From: Corynebacterium ulcerans
GTDB taxonomy: Bacteria; Actinomycetota; Actinomycetes; Mycobacteriales; Mycobacteriaceae
Length of the DNA stretch: 64,000 nt
Direction of reading: 5' to 3'
Assembly (NCBI RefSeq): GCF_900187135.1
Contig: NZ_LT906443.1
Location: 1,054,001 to 1,118,000, forward strand
The notes under the pieces are model-generated. The model was not told where the DNA came from, did no database searches, and was given only the letters and a program-made list of their open reading frames with translations. This document shows, one piece after another, positions 18,605-30,298 of this stretch. A program made the translations under genes and the position numbers. The number at the start of each line of letters is the position of its first letter. Positions within the stretch are counted from its first letter, which is position 1.

Positions 18605-20752
18605 TTAGTGGTCTTCGCGCCAGAAGCGTACCGGCTGAGCGCCGTCACTGAGATCAGAACTGCCTGGCAAGTCTTTTTGCATGTGGAGGAACTCCAGATG
18701 ACGCTCATAGAGATCGAGCACATTATCAATGAGTTGTTCACCTGTGTACCCAAAAACGTCATATCCAAGAGAACCTGTGAGGTCGAAAACCTCAATGCGG
18801 TAGTAGTGCTCTTTTCCTGGGTTCTTGGTAAAGGATGGCACGGGATTAGATACCGCAAACAGCTGGTAGCGGAAGTTTTGCTCGTCTCCCAGATCAACCG
18901 TGAGGTCGAGGCTTCCCACCGGGGATTCCGGCACGTCGGTAGCAACAAGTGAGGCATCAAGGCCACGATCGCACAGCTCCTGAGCCACCTGCTTGAGCGC
19001 CGGGGTAGCTACTTCTTCCAGGAACCGTTGCGTCTTTGCAGCGCTAGGCCAGGTGTTAGCGCGGCTCAACCTACGACGCCACGTACTGCCATCCGAGCTA
19101 CGCCCAGACATCGCCCCGTGCATGGAGATTGTCCGGGCATCCACTTGGGCACGTTCCAGCCTGAAGGACCTGACCAATCCCAGCATGATCAGATACATCA
19201 CCACCGTGAATGGAAGCCCCATCACCACTGTCGCGGACTGCACAGTGGTCACGCCGTCGATCTGCAGCAACACCACGGTAAGCGCGCCCACCAGCACCGC
19301 CCAGAAGATGCGCGACCACACTGGGCCGTCCTGGCTTGAATGCGTTGTGGTAGAGGTGAAGTTGCTCATCACCAATGCACCCGAGTCCGCGGAGGTGATG
19401 TACAGCAGCAGACCAATCAAGGTGGCCAGGGCGATAATCGCAGTCGCCCCAGGATAGGTGGCCAGCAGATCATAGAATCCTCGCTGTGGTTCCTCAGCTG
19501 CGGCATGCCCAAACTCGTCATTGCCGCCTCGGACGATGTCCAGCGCGGAATTACCAAAGAAGCTCATCCACAGAAGGATGAAAAGGAAAGGCACGCTCAA
19601 CGTCCCAAAGACAAACTGGCGCAAGGTGCGTCCTCGAGAGATGCGGGCAAGGAACAGACCAACAAAAGGCGCCCAGGCTACCCACCATGCCCAGAAGAAC
19701 AGCGTCCAGGCCCCGAGCCAGGCTTTTGTATGCTCGGGATCGTCCGCGAAGGCGTAGGTGTCCATCGTCATTCCGGGCAGTGATGCTACGTAATCACCGA
19801 TGTTCATCACGAGTCCGTCGAGAAGGAAGGCCGTCTTTCCTGCCACCACAACGTACACCATCAGTGCAATGGCCAGGACCACATTGATCTCACTGAGCAT
19901 TTTGATGCCTTTATCCACACCGGATACCGCAGACAGCGTCGCGATAGCCACTGAGACAACCACCAGGATGATCTGCCATGTCGCACCCTCTTCCACGCCA
20001 AAGAGCACCTTGATGCCGTAATTCAGCTGCACCACGCCAATACCCAGCGATGCCGCAATACCGAACACAGTTCCCAGCATGGCTGCCACGTCAACAGAGT
20101 CTCCGATCGGACCATGGATACGCTTGCCGACGAGCGGATACAGCGCCGAGCGAATAGCAAGCGGCATATTCAACCGATATGCGTAATAGCCAAATGCCAT
20201 TCCCATAAGCGAATACATGGCCCATCCGGTAAAACCATAGTGGAAGAGCGCCCACACGACTGCCTCTTCTGCAGCTTCACGGGTTTCCCCGCTTCCCACG
20301 GGTGGCCCGTAATACTGAGCCACCGGTTCTGCCACAGAGAAGAACATGAGGTCCACGCCGATACCAGCAGCAAAGAGCATCGCCGACCAGGAGAACAATT
20401 TGAACTGAGGGCGAGAGTGATCCGGGCCTAGTCGGATCTTCCCGGCACCCGAGAAAGCCACCCCCAAAATAAACACGATCACCACTGTGGCAGTCAGGAT
20501 ATAAAACCATCCAAAATTGGTGGCGATCCACGTGGTAACGCTTCCAAGTGCCTTTTCTGCGGATTCTCGTCCAATAAAAGCCCACAGCGTCACGGCGAGG
20601 ATCCCCGCCGCCGAGGCGAGAAAGACGGGCCAATTAGTCCGGGCAGGAGGAACCCCGCTCGTTCCTACGTTGTAGGAACCAACAAGGACTTTACCCCCAT
20701 TTACGGGTGGAGAGTCATGTCCACTCTCATCCCCTAATGCTGTGTTCGGCAT
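18605..20752 (-). CDS. betT: BCCT-family choline transporter, BetT-like
   Basis: 715-aa betaine/choline/carnitine transporter with 12 membrane helices. The BCCT signature is visible around FFWAWWVAWAPFVGLFLARISRG. A cytoplasmic C-terminal extension of about 170 residues follows the last helix, as in E. coli BetT, where it takes part in osmotic control. ATG 20752 follows GAGGAG by 10 nt; the frame is open another 159 nt upstream but that part is not BCCT-like. First gene of betT-betB and divergent from betA, so uptake of choline and its two-step oxidation are encoded together. Choline as substrate is inferred from this context. Confidence 0.9.
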   Translation of the reverse strand: MPNTALGDESGHDSPPVNGGKVLVGSYNVGTSGVPPARTNWPVFLASAAGILAVTLWAFIGRESAEKALGSVTTWIATNFGWFYILTATVVIVFILGVAFSGAGKIRLGPDHSRPQFKLFSWSAMLFAAGIGVDLMFFSVAEPVAQYYGPPVGSGETREAAEEAVVWALFHYGFTGWAMYSLMGMAFGYYAYRLNMPLAIRSALYPLVGKRIHGPIGDSVDVAAMLGTVFGIAASLGIGVVQLNYGIKVLFGVEEGATWQIILVVVSVAIATLSAVSGVDKGIKMLSEINVVLAIALMVYVVVAGKTAFLLDGLVMNIGDYVASLPGMTMDTYAFADDPEHTKAWLGAWTLFFWAWWVAWAPFVGLFLARISRGRTLRQFVFGTLSVPFLFILLWMSFFGNSALDIVRGGNDEFGHAAAEEPQRGFYDLLATYPGATAIIALATLIGLLLYITSADSGALVMSNFTSTTTHSSQDGPVWSRIFWAVLVGALTVVLLQIDGVTTVQSATVVMGLPFTVVMYLIMLGLVRSFRLERAQVDARTISMHGAMSGRSSDGSTWRRRLSRANTWPSAAKTQRFLEEVATPALKQVAQELCDRGLDASLVATDVPESPVGSLDLTVDLGDEQNFRYQLFAVSNPVPSFTKNPGKEHYYRIEVFDLTGSLGYDVFGYTGEQLIDNVLDLYERHLEFLHMQKDLPGSSDLSDGAQPVRFWREDH

Positions 20753-20958
20753 TACTGGATAACTCCTCAATAATTTCTTCCGATCGACAGGAACTACACC
20801 GCATGACCTGCCGATATTCGATAGTTTCCCCACCCGAAATATTGCGGTGAACTGCATATTCTCCGAAGAGGGAACCTGACCCGAGAATACACAGAGCCGT
20901 GGCCGGGACACCGGGACGCTGGCAGACTGGACGGAAACGATTCAGAAAGGACATCCAT

Positions 20959-22707
20959 TTGTTTTCGCACGACACGGCTGGAGAAACGGTTGAGGATCGA
21001 CACCGCGATGTGGTGATCGTGGGTGGCGGCTCCGCAGGTTCTGTCTTGGCTAACCGCCTCAGCGAAGATGGCTCCTCGGTCATGGTGCTAGAAGCCGGGC
21101 GCTCCGATTCACTCTGGGATCTTTTCATTCACATGCCCGCGGCATTCTCGTTCCCGATTGGCAACAAGTACTACGACTGGGCCTACGAGTCCGAGCCAGA
21201 GCCGGAAATGAATGGGCGCCGCATCTACCACGCACGCGGCAAAGTGCTTGGCGGTTCCAGCTCCGTCAACGGCATGATCTTCCAACGCGGAAACCCCATG
21301 GATTATGAGAAATGGGGAAAGCTGCCGGGCATGCAGAACTGGGACTATGCCCATGTGCTGCCCTACTTCAACAAGATGGAAACTGCGCTAGCAGCCGACC
21401 CCGACGACCCACGTCGCGGCCATGATGGTCCTCTCAAGCTCACCCGCGGTCCTGCCACAAACCCGCTCTTCCAAGCATTTTTCCGCTCCGTGCAGGAAGC
21501 CGGCTACAAGCTGACTAACGACGTCAATGGATACCGCCAGGAGGGGTTCGCCCCCTTCGACCGCAACATCTTCAAGGGCAAGCGACTCTCCGCAGCCCGC
21601 GCGTATCTCCACCCAGTGAAATCCCGTAAGAACCTTGACGTGCGCACCCGCGCATTCACCACTCGTATCCTTTTCACCGGTGACAAAGCCACCGGCGTGG
21701 AATACGAATGGAAGGGGAAGACTCGTCGAGTCCACGCAGACAAGGTGATTCTCTGCGGCGGTGCGTTCAATACCCCACAGCTGCTACAGGTGAGCGGAAT
21801 CGGCGACCGCGAGGTCTTGGAAAAGGCCGGCGTGGAAGTTCGTAAGCACCTCCCCGGTGTCGGCGCCAATCTTCAGGACCACCTCGAGGTCTATGTGCAG
21901 TACAACTGCACCCAACCGGTGAGCTCGCAGCCCTACTACAAGATGATCAATCGCCCCAAGATTGGTCTGCAATGGCTGCTCACCAAGAAGGGCCCCGTGG
22001 CGTCCTCCCACTTTGAGGCAGGCGGATTTGCTCGTTCCAACGACGACGAGGACTACCCCAACCTCATGTTCCACTTCCTTCCAATGGCGATCCGCTACGA
22101 CGGCTCCCAGCCAGAAGGCGAACACGGCTTCCAATTCCACGTCGGCCCGATGTATTCCGATACCCTCGGCCACGTTCATATCACCTCGCCAGATCCCAAG
22201 GAAAAGCCAGAAATTATCTTCAACTACCTGGCTACCGACCAAGATCGACGCGAGTGGGTAGAAGCCGTCCGGACCTCCCGCAAGCTGCTAGACACCCCTG
22301 CGATGAAGGAGTTCACAGACGGAGAAATCTCCCCCGGCCCGCAAGTGCAGACTGATGAGGAGATTCTGGAATGGGTGCGTAACGACGCAGAAACGGCTCT
22401 GCACCCATCATGTACCGCAAAAATGGGTTCTGCTGACGACGAATACGCGGTGGTAGACCCCGACACGATGCAGGTTCATGGCGTTGAAGGGCTCTACGTC
22501 TGCGACGCTTCCGTCATGCCGATTATCACTAACGGAAACATCTACGCCCCCGTGGTCATGATGGCAGAAAAAGCTGCCGACCTGATCAAGGGCGTGGAAC
22601 CTCTAGCCCCCATTCACGAGCCGTTCTACCAGGCAAAGAAGGACATGCCGCTCTACGTCGAGGAACCCCGCGACCACACGACTGTTATTCCTGGTTCAGA
22701 TCACTAG
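20959..22707 (+). CDS. betA: choline dehydrogenase
   Basis: 582-aa FAD-dependent GMC oxidoreductase that oxidises choline to betaine aldehyde. The N-terminal dinucleotide fold reads [18 protein letters not shown] (near residue 17). GMC signature 1 is [15 protein letters not shown] and signature 2 is [15 protein letters not shown]. The C terminus has the conserved His in [10 protein letters not shown] and the Asn in [20 protein letters not shown] place the start at TTG 20959, 6 nt after AGAAAGGA; an upstream GTG at 20899 in the same frame lacks a binding site. Its 3' end overlaps the convergent panC-like gene by 23 nt. Confidence 0.93.
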   Translation: MFSHDTAGETVEDRHRDVVIVGGGSAGSVLANRLSEDGSSVMVLEAGRSDSLWDLFIHMPAAFSFPIGNKYYDWAYESEPEPEMNGRRIYHARGKVLGGSSSVNGMIFQRGNPMDYEKWGKLPGMQNWDYAHVLPYFNKMETALAADPDDPRRGHDGPLKLTRGPATNPLFQAFFRSVQEAGYKLTNDVNGYRQEGFAPFDRNIFKGKRLSAARAYLHPVKSRKNLDVRTRAFTTRILFTGDKATGVEYEWKGKTRRVHADKVILCGGAFNTPQLLQVSGIGDREVLEKAGVEVRKHLPGVGANLQDHLEVYVQYNCTQPVSSQPYYKMINRPKIGLQWLLTKKGPVASSHFEAGGFARSNDDEDYPNLMFHFLPMAIRYDGSQPEGEHGFQFHVGPMYSDTLGHVHITSPDPKEKPEIIFNYLATDQDRREWVEAVRTSRKLLDTPAMKEFTDGEISPGPQVQTDEEILEWVRNDAETALHPSCTAKMGSADDEYAVVDPDTMQVHGVEGLYVCDASVMPIITNGNIYAPVVMMAEKAADLIKGVEPLAPIHEPFYQAKKDMPLYVEEPRDHTTVIPGSDH

Positions 22708-23353
22708 CACTATCGATCAACTGGACTCCGCCGAAGGTAGCCGCCACATACACGCGGTTATCTTCACAGCGAACATAGTCCGGTTCTACCCCAGCTGCAA
22801 CAAGCACCTGTTTCGCAGCGTCAACGCCTCTCAGCGCCCCCGCGGTAACCGCAGCAGAAAGAGCCAATGCTTTCTCTCGATCCTCCGCGGGGATCAGGGC
22901 GTTATGGGAGGAAATGGCTATTCCGTCTGGCATCCGCACCGTAGGCACCGAATGCACCTTGACCGGTATATGTAGGTCAGTAATCGCACGCTGCGTCTGC
23001 AGCAAGAATGCATAATCGTCCTCGCCGTAGATGACGTCTGTAGGGCCGACCAGGTTCAGCAGTGCTATCCGACGTGTCAGCCGAGGGGAGGCGTCGATAA
23101 GCGTGCGCTCTGGCTCGCTGTGATCAATGTAGACGGCATCGACTCGTTCTTCGGCGAATGCCGGCTGGTTCTCACGAGCTACCACGACAACCACGGCCCC
23201 CGGGATTCGCTTCGCCGTCCGGAGCAACGCTACGTGTCCCGCGTGCACTTGCGTGCCAATAGAGACCAACACAACGGGCTTGCCTTGTTTCCTAAAAGCA
23301 CGACTTACCATCGCAATATCGTCAAAAACCTGCGCCTGGCCAAATTGAAACAT
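22685..23353 (-). CDS. diverged PanC-like nucleotidyltransferase
   Basis: 222-aa protein related to pantoate-beta-alanine ligase (PanC). The ATP-binding HxGH pair is kept (VHAGHVALL near residue 40), as are YGEDDY and [17 protein letters not shown]. Two normally conserved positions differ: the Lys of GEKDYQ is Asp here and the Arg of SSRN is His. The protein is about 60 residues shorter than usual PanC, chiefly in the C-terminal domain. Activity as a pantothenate synthetase is therefore doubtful. It is the last gene of the long dacB-fol operon, where panC stands in mycobacteria too. ATG 23353 is preceded by AAGGGAAT. Confidence 0.7.
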   Translation of the reverse strand: MFQFGQAQVFDDIAMVSRAFRKQGKPVVLVSIGTQVHAGHVALLRTAKRIPGAVVVVVARENQPAFAEERVDAVYIDHSEPERTLIDASPRLTRRIALLNLVGPTDVIYGEDDYAFLLQTQRAITDLHIPVKVHSVPTVRMPDGIAISSHNALIPAEDREKALALSAAVTAGALRGVDAAKQVLVAAGVEPDYVRCEDNRVYVAATFGGVQLIDSASDLNQE

Positions 23354-23360
23354 AATTCCC

Positions 23361-23747
23361 TTACAACAATTCCTCAGTAATATCGCCCAGCATGGGTTGA
23401 AGCAGTACCCGCGCTGAATCACGCATCTGTTCTAGCTGTTGGACCTGTACTAGTCCAGCGAGCAGCTCTGGCCATTTATCTTGCGATACATGAATAGCAT
23501 GCGCTCCGATCTCTGCGAGCAAGAGCTCAGCCACGGTCGCAGCGACGTCGTTTGTGGCGGTAACAGCGTAAATATCCGGCTTTAATTCTTTAAGGACAAA
23601 GGACATACCGGATAATCGCCCCACGAGACCGTCCCAAGCGGGCTCATCAAATGCTAATTCCGCGTGTTCCACAGCACGGCGGTGCCCCACAGCAATCAGC
23701 CGAGTAACAAGCTCATTGTTCCCGCTGATCGAAAGAACCGGCCTCAC
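23361..23747 (-). CDS. unknown protein in the fol-pan operon
   Basis: 128-aa protein that I do not recognise. It is soluble, without signal peptide or membrane helix, and appears mixed alpha/beta (strands such as FVLKELKPDIYAVTATNDVAA, then helices rich in Leu and Glu). It overlaps the DUF6779 gene upstream by 4 nt and ends 7 nt before the panC-like start. In mycobacteria this position in the folK-DUF3180-DUF6779-panC order holds a 300-aa Rossmann/DUF2520 protein, so this may be a reduced or replaced counterpart; sequence support for that is not visible to me. Confidence 0.6.
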   Translation of the reverse strand: MRPVLSISGNNELVTRLIAVGHRRAVEHAELAFDEPAWDGLVGRLSGMSFVLKELKPDIYAVTATNDVAATVAELLLAEIGAHAIHVSQDKWPELLAGLVQVQQLEQMRDSARVLLQPMLGDITEELL

Positions 23748-24283
23748 CGATTGCGCTTTAGCAAATCAGCGACGGAAACCGCGTCTGAGCGCTCTTCTCG
23801 TCGGCGCCGGCCATGCGGTTCAGGTTCGGTGGGGACCCAATCCACCTTGGCAAAGCTATTGGTCTCCGCAGCAACGGCATTTCTAAAGGCAGCAGCACGC
23901 AGCTCTTCTGCTTTTTCTTGATCGCTAGCCTGCTCGATTTCTGGGATCCGAGTGGCCTGTGCTTGGATCATCGTCGGCTCAACAAAAACCTGCCCCGTGA
24001 GGGTTTCCAGTTGAGTCCGCACTTGCGCCACTTGCTCTCTAATCTGCGCCAAGGTCTCTTGTTCCTCGACGCGTTGCTCTAGAGCTTCTGCCTGCGCACG
24101 GTAACGGCCCACCAGAAAGAATCCGAGCACGGCTGCCCAGAGCGCCGCAAGCAATGCAAGCTTGAGTACTCCCTGGTTACCAGTGAACAGCATGATTATG
24201 CTTGCCACCAAAGACAGCACGACAAGCGCAATGAGTAACTTCTGCCCGTTGTCCTTCATGCCATCCAAACTACCGCACTGCAT
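23744..24283 (-). CDS. DUF6779-type membrane protein
   Basis: Up to 179 aa; a second ATG at 24259 gives 171 aa and is just before the first helix. Two membrane helices (about residues 16-34 and 39-57) are followed by a coiled coil (EALEQRVEEQETLAQIREQVAQ region) and a charged cytoplasmic tail with Arg-rich patch RRRREER. The two-helix plus coil layout and the place between the DUF3180 and panC-like genes match the mycobacterial and corynebacterial DUF6779 family, whose function is unknown. It overlaps its neighbours on both sides. Confidence 0.7.
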   Translation of the reverse strand: MQCGSLDGMKDNGQKLLIALVVLSLVASIIMLFTGNQGVLKLALLAALWAAVLGFFLVGRYRAQAEALEQRVEEQETLAQIREQVAQVRTQLETLTGQVFVEPTMIQAQATRIPEIEQASDQEKAEELRAAAFRNAVAAETNSFAKVDWVPTEPEPHGRRRREERSDAVSVADLLKRNR

Positions 24284-24716
24284 CCACAGGCGGCACCGTA
24301 CACGATTTTTCTAACCAATATCCTGCCGCAGACATCGCCACCCCACCGAGCGCAGAGGCAATCACGATAAGTAGATCTTGCGCAGAAATATGCGATGTGA
24401 GCACAAAGATTCCCAGGCTCACATAGCCCCCGCCGAAAATAGCTCCTGTCCATGCAGAGGCTTTGCCTATCACAAGGAACTGCGCGGCTGTCACCGGATT
24501 TAGTTGTGAGCGATCTTGTCCGATCTGGTCATCTTTAATACGTGTCCGCACCCGCACAGCTAAGAGCACGCACAACACCGTCATCCCCCACAGGCATATC
24601 GCCACCCCCAAAGGAACCGAGGGCAGCACGCCATAAAATCGCATCACCAAAATAAAGGACGCAAGAGCGCAGAAGAGGAAAACCCCTAACAGCCCGAGGA
24701 CGGAGGTTTGTTTCAT
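24270..24716 (-). CDS. DUF3180 membrane protein
   Basis: 148-aa protein with four membrane helices in two hairpins (residues about 7-25, 34-54, 83-103 and 112-132). The family motif region LNPVTAAQFLVIGKASAWTGAIFGGGY lies before helix 3. This is the DUF3180 family, which regularly sits after folK in actinobacteria; no function is known. Start overlaps the folK stop by 4 nt, consistent with translational coupling. Confidence 0.8.
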   Translation of the reverse strand: MKQTSVLGLLGVFLFCALASFILVMRFYGVLPSVPLGVAICLWGMTVLCVLLAVRVRTRIKDDQIGQDRSQLNPVTAAQFLVIGKASAWTGAIFGGGYVSLGIFVLTSHISAQDLLIVIASALGGVAMSAAGYWLEKSCTVPPVDAVR

Positions 24717-25168
24717 AAGGCCCCCACAATCGGGAAGGTTCCGGTGATCAGCTCCGATAATGGACGCCCGTTTAGGGTTGCGTGAGGGTCCGCCTCAAGC
24801 CACGGAACCAGTACGAAATTGCGCTCGTGTGCATAGGGATGCGGCAGTGTCAGTTCGGGATCATCTGATGTCACGCCCTCAATACACACAATATCTACGT
24901 CGAGGGTACGAGGGCCCCAATGCTGAATCCACTTGCGCTCCGCAGCTTGTTCTAAAGCCTGACCGCGTTTGAGCAGTTCCATCGGTGTCTCATCCACATC
25001 CACGATGAGCACCGCGTTAAGGAACTCATCCTGATCTTCCACGCCCCACGGCGGAGTGGCATAAATACTCGATGCAGCAACGAGGTCAGGTAAGAACTCC
25101 TCGTACGCCGACCTTAAGAGGGCATAGCGATCGTCCATGTTAGAACCGATGGATAAGACTGCTCTCAT
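24713..25168 (-). CDS. folK: HPPK, 6-hydroxymethyl-7,8-dihydropterin pyrophosphokinase
   Basis: 151-aa folate-pathway enzyme that pyrophosphorylates hydroxymethyl-dihydropterin. Motifs: N-terminal LSIGSNMDDR, FLNAVLIVDVDE, and the signature GPRTLDVDIV near residue 83, then LPHPYAHERNFVL. It starts one nucleotide after the folB stop and overlaps the next gene by 4 nt. Four folate genes stand together here in the order folE-folP-folB-folK. Confidence 0.95.
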   Translation of the reverse strand: MRAVLSIGSNMDDRYALLRSAYEEFLPDLVAASSIYATPPWGVEDQDEFLNAVLIVDVDETPMELLKRGQALEQAAERKWIQHWGPRTLDVDIVCIEGVTSDDPELTLPHPYAHERNFVLVPWLEADPHATLNGRPLSELITGTFPIVGAL

Positions 25169-25169
25169 G

Positions 25170-25511
25170 TTATCGCCTTGCCACCACAGCTACGTCGGCA
25201 AATTCGAGCGGGATGGGCGCATGCGGTTTATGCACCGTCACTTCAATGCCCGAAAGCGGGAAAGTGCTCATGGCCGTATCGGCGATTTCCGATGCGACAG
25301 TCTCAATCAGATCGCGCGGCTCTCCAGTAAGGATTCCATATGCCAGCTGAGCCAGCTCGCCATAATGCACCGTCTGGGTCAGGTCATCCTGAGCGGGAAA
25401 GGTGAGCCAACAGGTGATATCCACAAGAAACTCCTGGCCCTCGCGCTTCTCGTGCTCAAAGACACCGTGATAGGCGTAGCCTTTAAGGCCTTTCAGTTCA
25501 ATGCGATCCAT
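25170..25511 (-). CDS. folB: dihydroneopterin aldolase
   Basis: 113-aa enzyme converting dihydroneopterin to hydroxymethyl-dihydropterin. Starting at MDRIELKGLKGYAYHGVF (ATG 25511) gives the normal FolB length; the tyrosine-histidine YHGVFEHEKREGQ motif is the active-site region, and DLIETVASEIADT is also typical. GGAGGAAGC just before the ATG supports this start, which overlaps the end of folP by 14 nt. Confidence 0.93.
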   Translation of the reverse strand: MDRIELKGLKGYAYHGVFEHEKREGQEFLVDITCWLTFPAQDDLTQTVHYGELAQLAYGILTGEPRDLIETVASEIADTAMSTFPLSGIEVTVHKPHAPIPLEFADVAVVARR

Positions 25512-26280
25512 GCTTCCTCCATTTCGCCGCAACATCCACAGCGGCACGGGATAGCGCCACGTTGTGCACCCGGACGCACCACACGCCTTGATGCGCTGCG
25601 ATTGCTGTGACTGCGGCAGTCGCCGCGTCCACGTCTGAGCCTAGGCTAGCTAAAAAGCGCTTTCTCGACGCCCCCACGAGTACCGGATACTCTCTCATAA
25701 ATTCTGGAAGAGCGTTCAATAAAGCCCAGTTGTCCTCTGCGGTTTTAGCAAACCCGAGGCCTGGGTCGATGACAATGGCTTTCGCGTCAATGCCAGCGGC
25801 AAGGGCGTTATCAACGAGTATGTCCAGGCCCTCATGAACTTCACGCACCACGTCGGTATGATGCGCGCCTGCGGCATCGCCAAAGGTCCCCGTTTTCCAG
25901 TGCATCAAGCACACGGGAAGCTGTGTATCAGCCATAACCGAGTACATGTTCTTATCTGCGAGGCCGCCGGAGACGTCGTTAAGCATGCTAACCCCGGCCT
26001 CGGCTGCTGCGGCAGCGACCGAGGCACGCATGGTATCTACTGACGTCCTGATTCCTTCAGCATGCAGGGCTTTAATCACAGGAACGACGCGGGCAAGCTC
26101 AACCTGCTCGCTCACGCGAGTGGCACCTGGGCGGGTGGACTCACCGCCTACGTCGATGATGTCCGCGCCCTCTGCCACGAGTTGCTTGGCATGCGCCACC
26201 GCGGAGTCGAGATCGAGATACTTTCCGCCATCAGAAAAGGAATCAGTAGTCACGTTGACGATTCCCATTACGTGCGTCAT
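25498..26280 (-). CDS. folP: dihydropteroate synthase
   Basis: 260-aa enzyme that joins p-aminobenzoate to hydroxymethyl-dihydropterin pyrophosphate; the target of sulfonamides. Motifs: MGIVNVTTDSFSDGG at the N terminus, then DIIDVGGESTRPGA and SMLNDVSGG, followed by MHWKTG, DPGLGFAKT and VLVGASRKRFL. It begins one base after the folE stop. The threonine in NVTTDSF replaces the more common proline, a change also found in other actinobacterial DHPS proteins and not by itself an indication of resistance. Confidence 0.95.
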   Translation of the reverse strand: MTHVMGIVNVTTDSFSDGGKYLDLDSAVAHAKQLVAEGADIIDVGGESTRPGATRVSEQVELARVVPVIKALHAEGIRTSVDTMRASVAAAAAEAGVSMLNDVSGGLADKNMYSVMADTQLPVCLMHWKTGTFGDAAGAHHTDVVREVHEGLDILVDNALAAGIDAKAIVIDPGLGFAKTAEDNWALLNALPEFMREYPVLVGASRKRFLASLGSDVDAATAAVTAIAAHQGVWCVRVHNVALSRAAVDVAAKWRKHGSH

Positions 26281-26837
26281 GTCAGCTCCGAATAAGGCTC
26301 AAAACCTCCGCACGGGAGGCCGCGTTGGTTTGGAAACCGCCTCGAACCGCAGATGTGGTGGTGGTGGCTCCTGGCTTACGGATGCCACGCATCGCCATGC
26401 ACAGGTGCTCACATTCGATCACCACGATCACGGCCTGAGCTTCCAGTTTTTCTACCAGAGCATCGGCTACCTGAGAGGTTAATCGCTCCTGCACCTGGGG
26501 ACGCTTGGCATACAGATCCACCAAACGCGCCAACTTAGACAGGCCCGTCACTTTCCCGGACTGTCCCGGAATGTATCCGATGTGCGCCGTGCCAAAGAAA
26601 GGCACCAGGTGATGCTCGCACGTTGAGTAGATCGGGATGTCTCGAACCAGTACTAGCTCACGGTGGTCCTCGCTAAAAGTCTTGTTCAAGACCTCCGTAG
26701 GGTCCGTGTGCAGGCCGGCAAAGACCTCTGCATATGCCTTTGCCACACGCGCCGGTGTTTCTTGGAGTCCTTCACGCTCCGGGTCCTCGCCCACCGCAAT
26801 AAGGAGTTCCCGGACTGCTGCTTCCGCGCGATCGCGA

Positions 26838-28840
<2,003 letters not shown>

Positions 28841-28844
<4 letters not shown>

Positions 28845-29422
28845 TTGTAAACCTTAGGATGCAGCGAAGCGACAAACGGCAAGTCGCGGTACTTCTCTGC
28901 GAAGTCTAGACCGTAACCGATCACAAATTCATTGGGAATATCAAAACCGATGTCAAGGCAGTCTATATCCGTCTTCACTGCCTCAGGTTTACGCAGCAAC
29001 GCGACGATCTCCAAGGACTTTGGCTTACGCCCATTGAGGTTACGAATCAGCCATTTAAGTGTGAGGCCGGAATCAATGATGTCCTCGATAATCACTACGT
29101 TGCAGCCCTGGATGTTGCGGTCCAAATCCTTCAGAATCCGCACCATGCCAGAAGACGTGGCGGAGTTACCGTAGGAACTCACCGCCATGAATTCCATCTG
29201 GCAGGGGATGTCGAGAGCCCGGGCAAAGTCGGTGAGGAAGAATACCGCACCCTTGAGCACACAGATCAAGACGAGATCGTCCTCTTCGTCGCGGTACTTC
29301 TCTGACACCAGCGCCGCCATCTCCTTGATGCGGGTCTGGAGTTCTTCTTCGCTCACGAGGACGGCCTCAACGTCAGCTCCGTAGGAGTTGACGGGCACTT
29401 GATAATCCTTCTTGTCGTGCAT
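28841..29422 (-). CDS. hpt: hypoxanthine-guanine phosphoribosyltransferase
   Basis: 193-aa purine salvage enzyme. The PRPP-binding loop [17 protein letters not shown] and the active-site flexible loop around [14 protein letters not shown] are present, with [16 protein letters not shown] upstream. It follows tilS by 3 nt and overlaps ftsH. The order tilS-hpt-ftsH is widespread in Gram-positive bacteria. Confidence 0.95.
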
Positions 29423-29425
29423 CTG

Positions 29426-30298
29426 TCACCTTTCTTTCGACAAAAGTTTGCCATCTTTGCGGATTACTTCCAACCTGTTGCCAACCGCTACGCCGCCTTG
29501 GCCATGCCAATCGGTGACCAGGCGTTCTACTGCGTCGATGTTAGCGCCTGTGACAGGTGCTTTGTTTTCCCGGAGGAAAGCAGCGAGATAGCGACGTCGA
29601 AAAGCTGGATGCGCTGCCCGCAACTCATCCAAAGTTACATCGCTGACCTGCAAGGCTTCATCGTCGTGCGCAATATTCATAGCAGCTCGCGCCAACGCGG
29701 GGACAGGGTCGCCGCCGATGATGTCAGAGAGCAGCGGAAGCACCTGTTGGCGGATAGCAACGCGCCGAAATTCTCTTTGGTCATTATGCGGATCGTGCCA
29801 CGGCTCTAACCCCAATTCCGCACATGCACCCACGGTATCTGCACGGCGCACCGACAAGAAAGGCCGCCACACGGTTCCCTGAACCAGCATGCCGGCGGCC
29901 TTCCCTCGCAGCGCGCCCAACAACAATGTCTCGGCCTGATCGTCCGCGGTATGGCCCACCACTACCGGTTTTCCAAACCCTCGCAGAGCCTCGTAGCGAG
30001 CCCGGCGCGCGTTCGCTTCGAGGCTTCCACTTTTCTCCACGTCCACCTGGACCACAGTGGCTTCCGCGCCTAGCCCCCGCACGGTCTCCGCCGCACGTTC
30101 CGCCACACGCTCCGATCCCTGCTGCAGGCCATGATCCACGCACACAGCTAGCACCCGATATTTCTCGGCGACCAGGGCGGCGACGAGTGCCAGGGAATCC
30201 GGCCCACCCGAAAGTCCCACCACCACGTCACGGTCGGTTACCGCCCGAACTGCGACCCGGCAGGCCATAAAGCGTGGGCTTTTTCGTGGCCAGAACAT
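29426..30298 (-). CDS. tilS: tRNA(Ile)-lysidine synthase
   Basis: 290-aa PP-loop ATPase that converts the wobble C34 of one tRNA-Ile to lysidine. The PP-loop SGGPDS is at residues 30-35; GHTADDQAETLLLGALRG is the second family motif. Length corresponds to the short actinobacterial form without the C-terminal domains of E. coli TilS. Its ATG follows the dacB stop without a gap. Confidence 0.92.
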   Translation of the reverse strand: MFWPRKSPRFMACRVAVRAVTDRDVVVGLSGGPDSLALVAALVAEKYRVLAVCVDHGLQQGSERVAERAAETVRGLGAEATVVQVDVEKSGSLEANARRARYEALRGFGKPVVVGHTADDQAETLLLGALRGKAAGMLVQGTVWRPFLSVRRADTVGACAELGLEPWHDPHNDQREFRRVAIRQQVLPLLSDIIGGDPVPALARAAMNIAHDDEALQVSDVTLDELRAAHPAFRRRYLAAFLRENKAPVTGANIDAVERLVTDWHGQGGVAVGNRLEVIRKDGKLLSKER

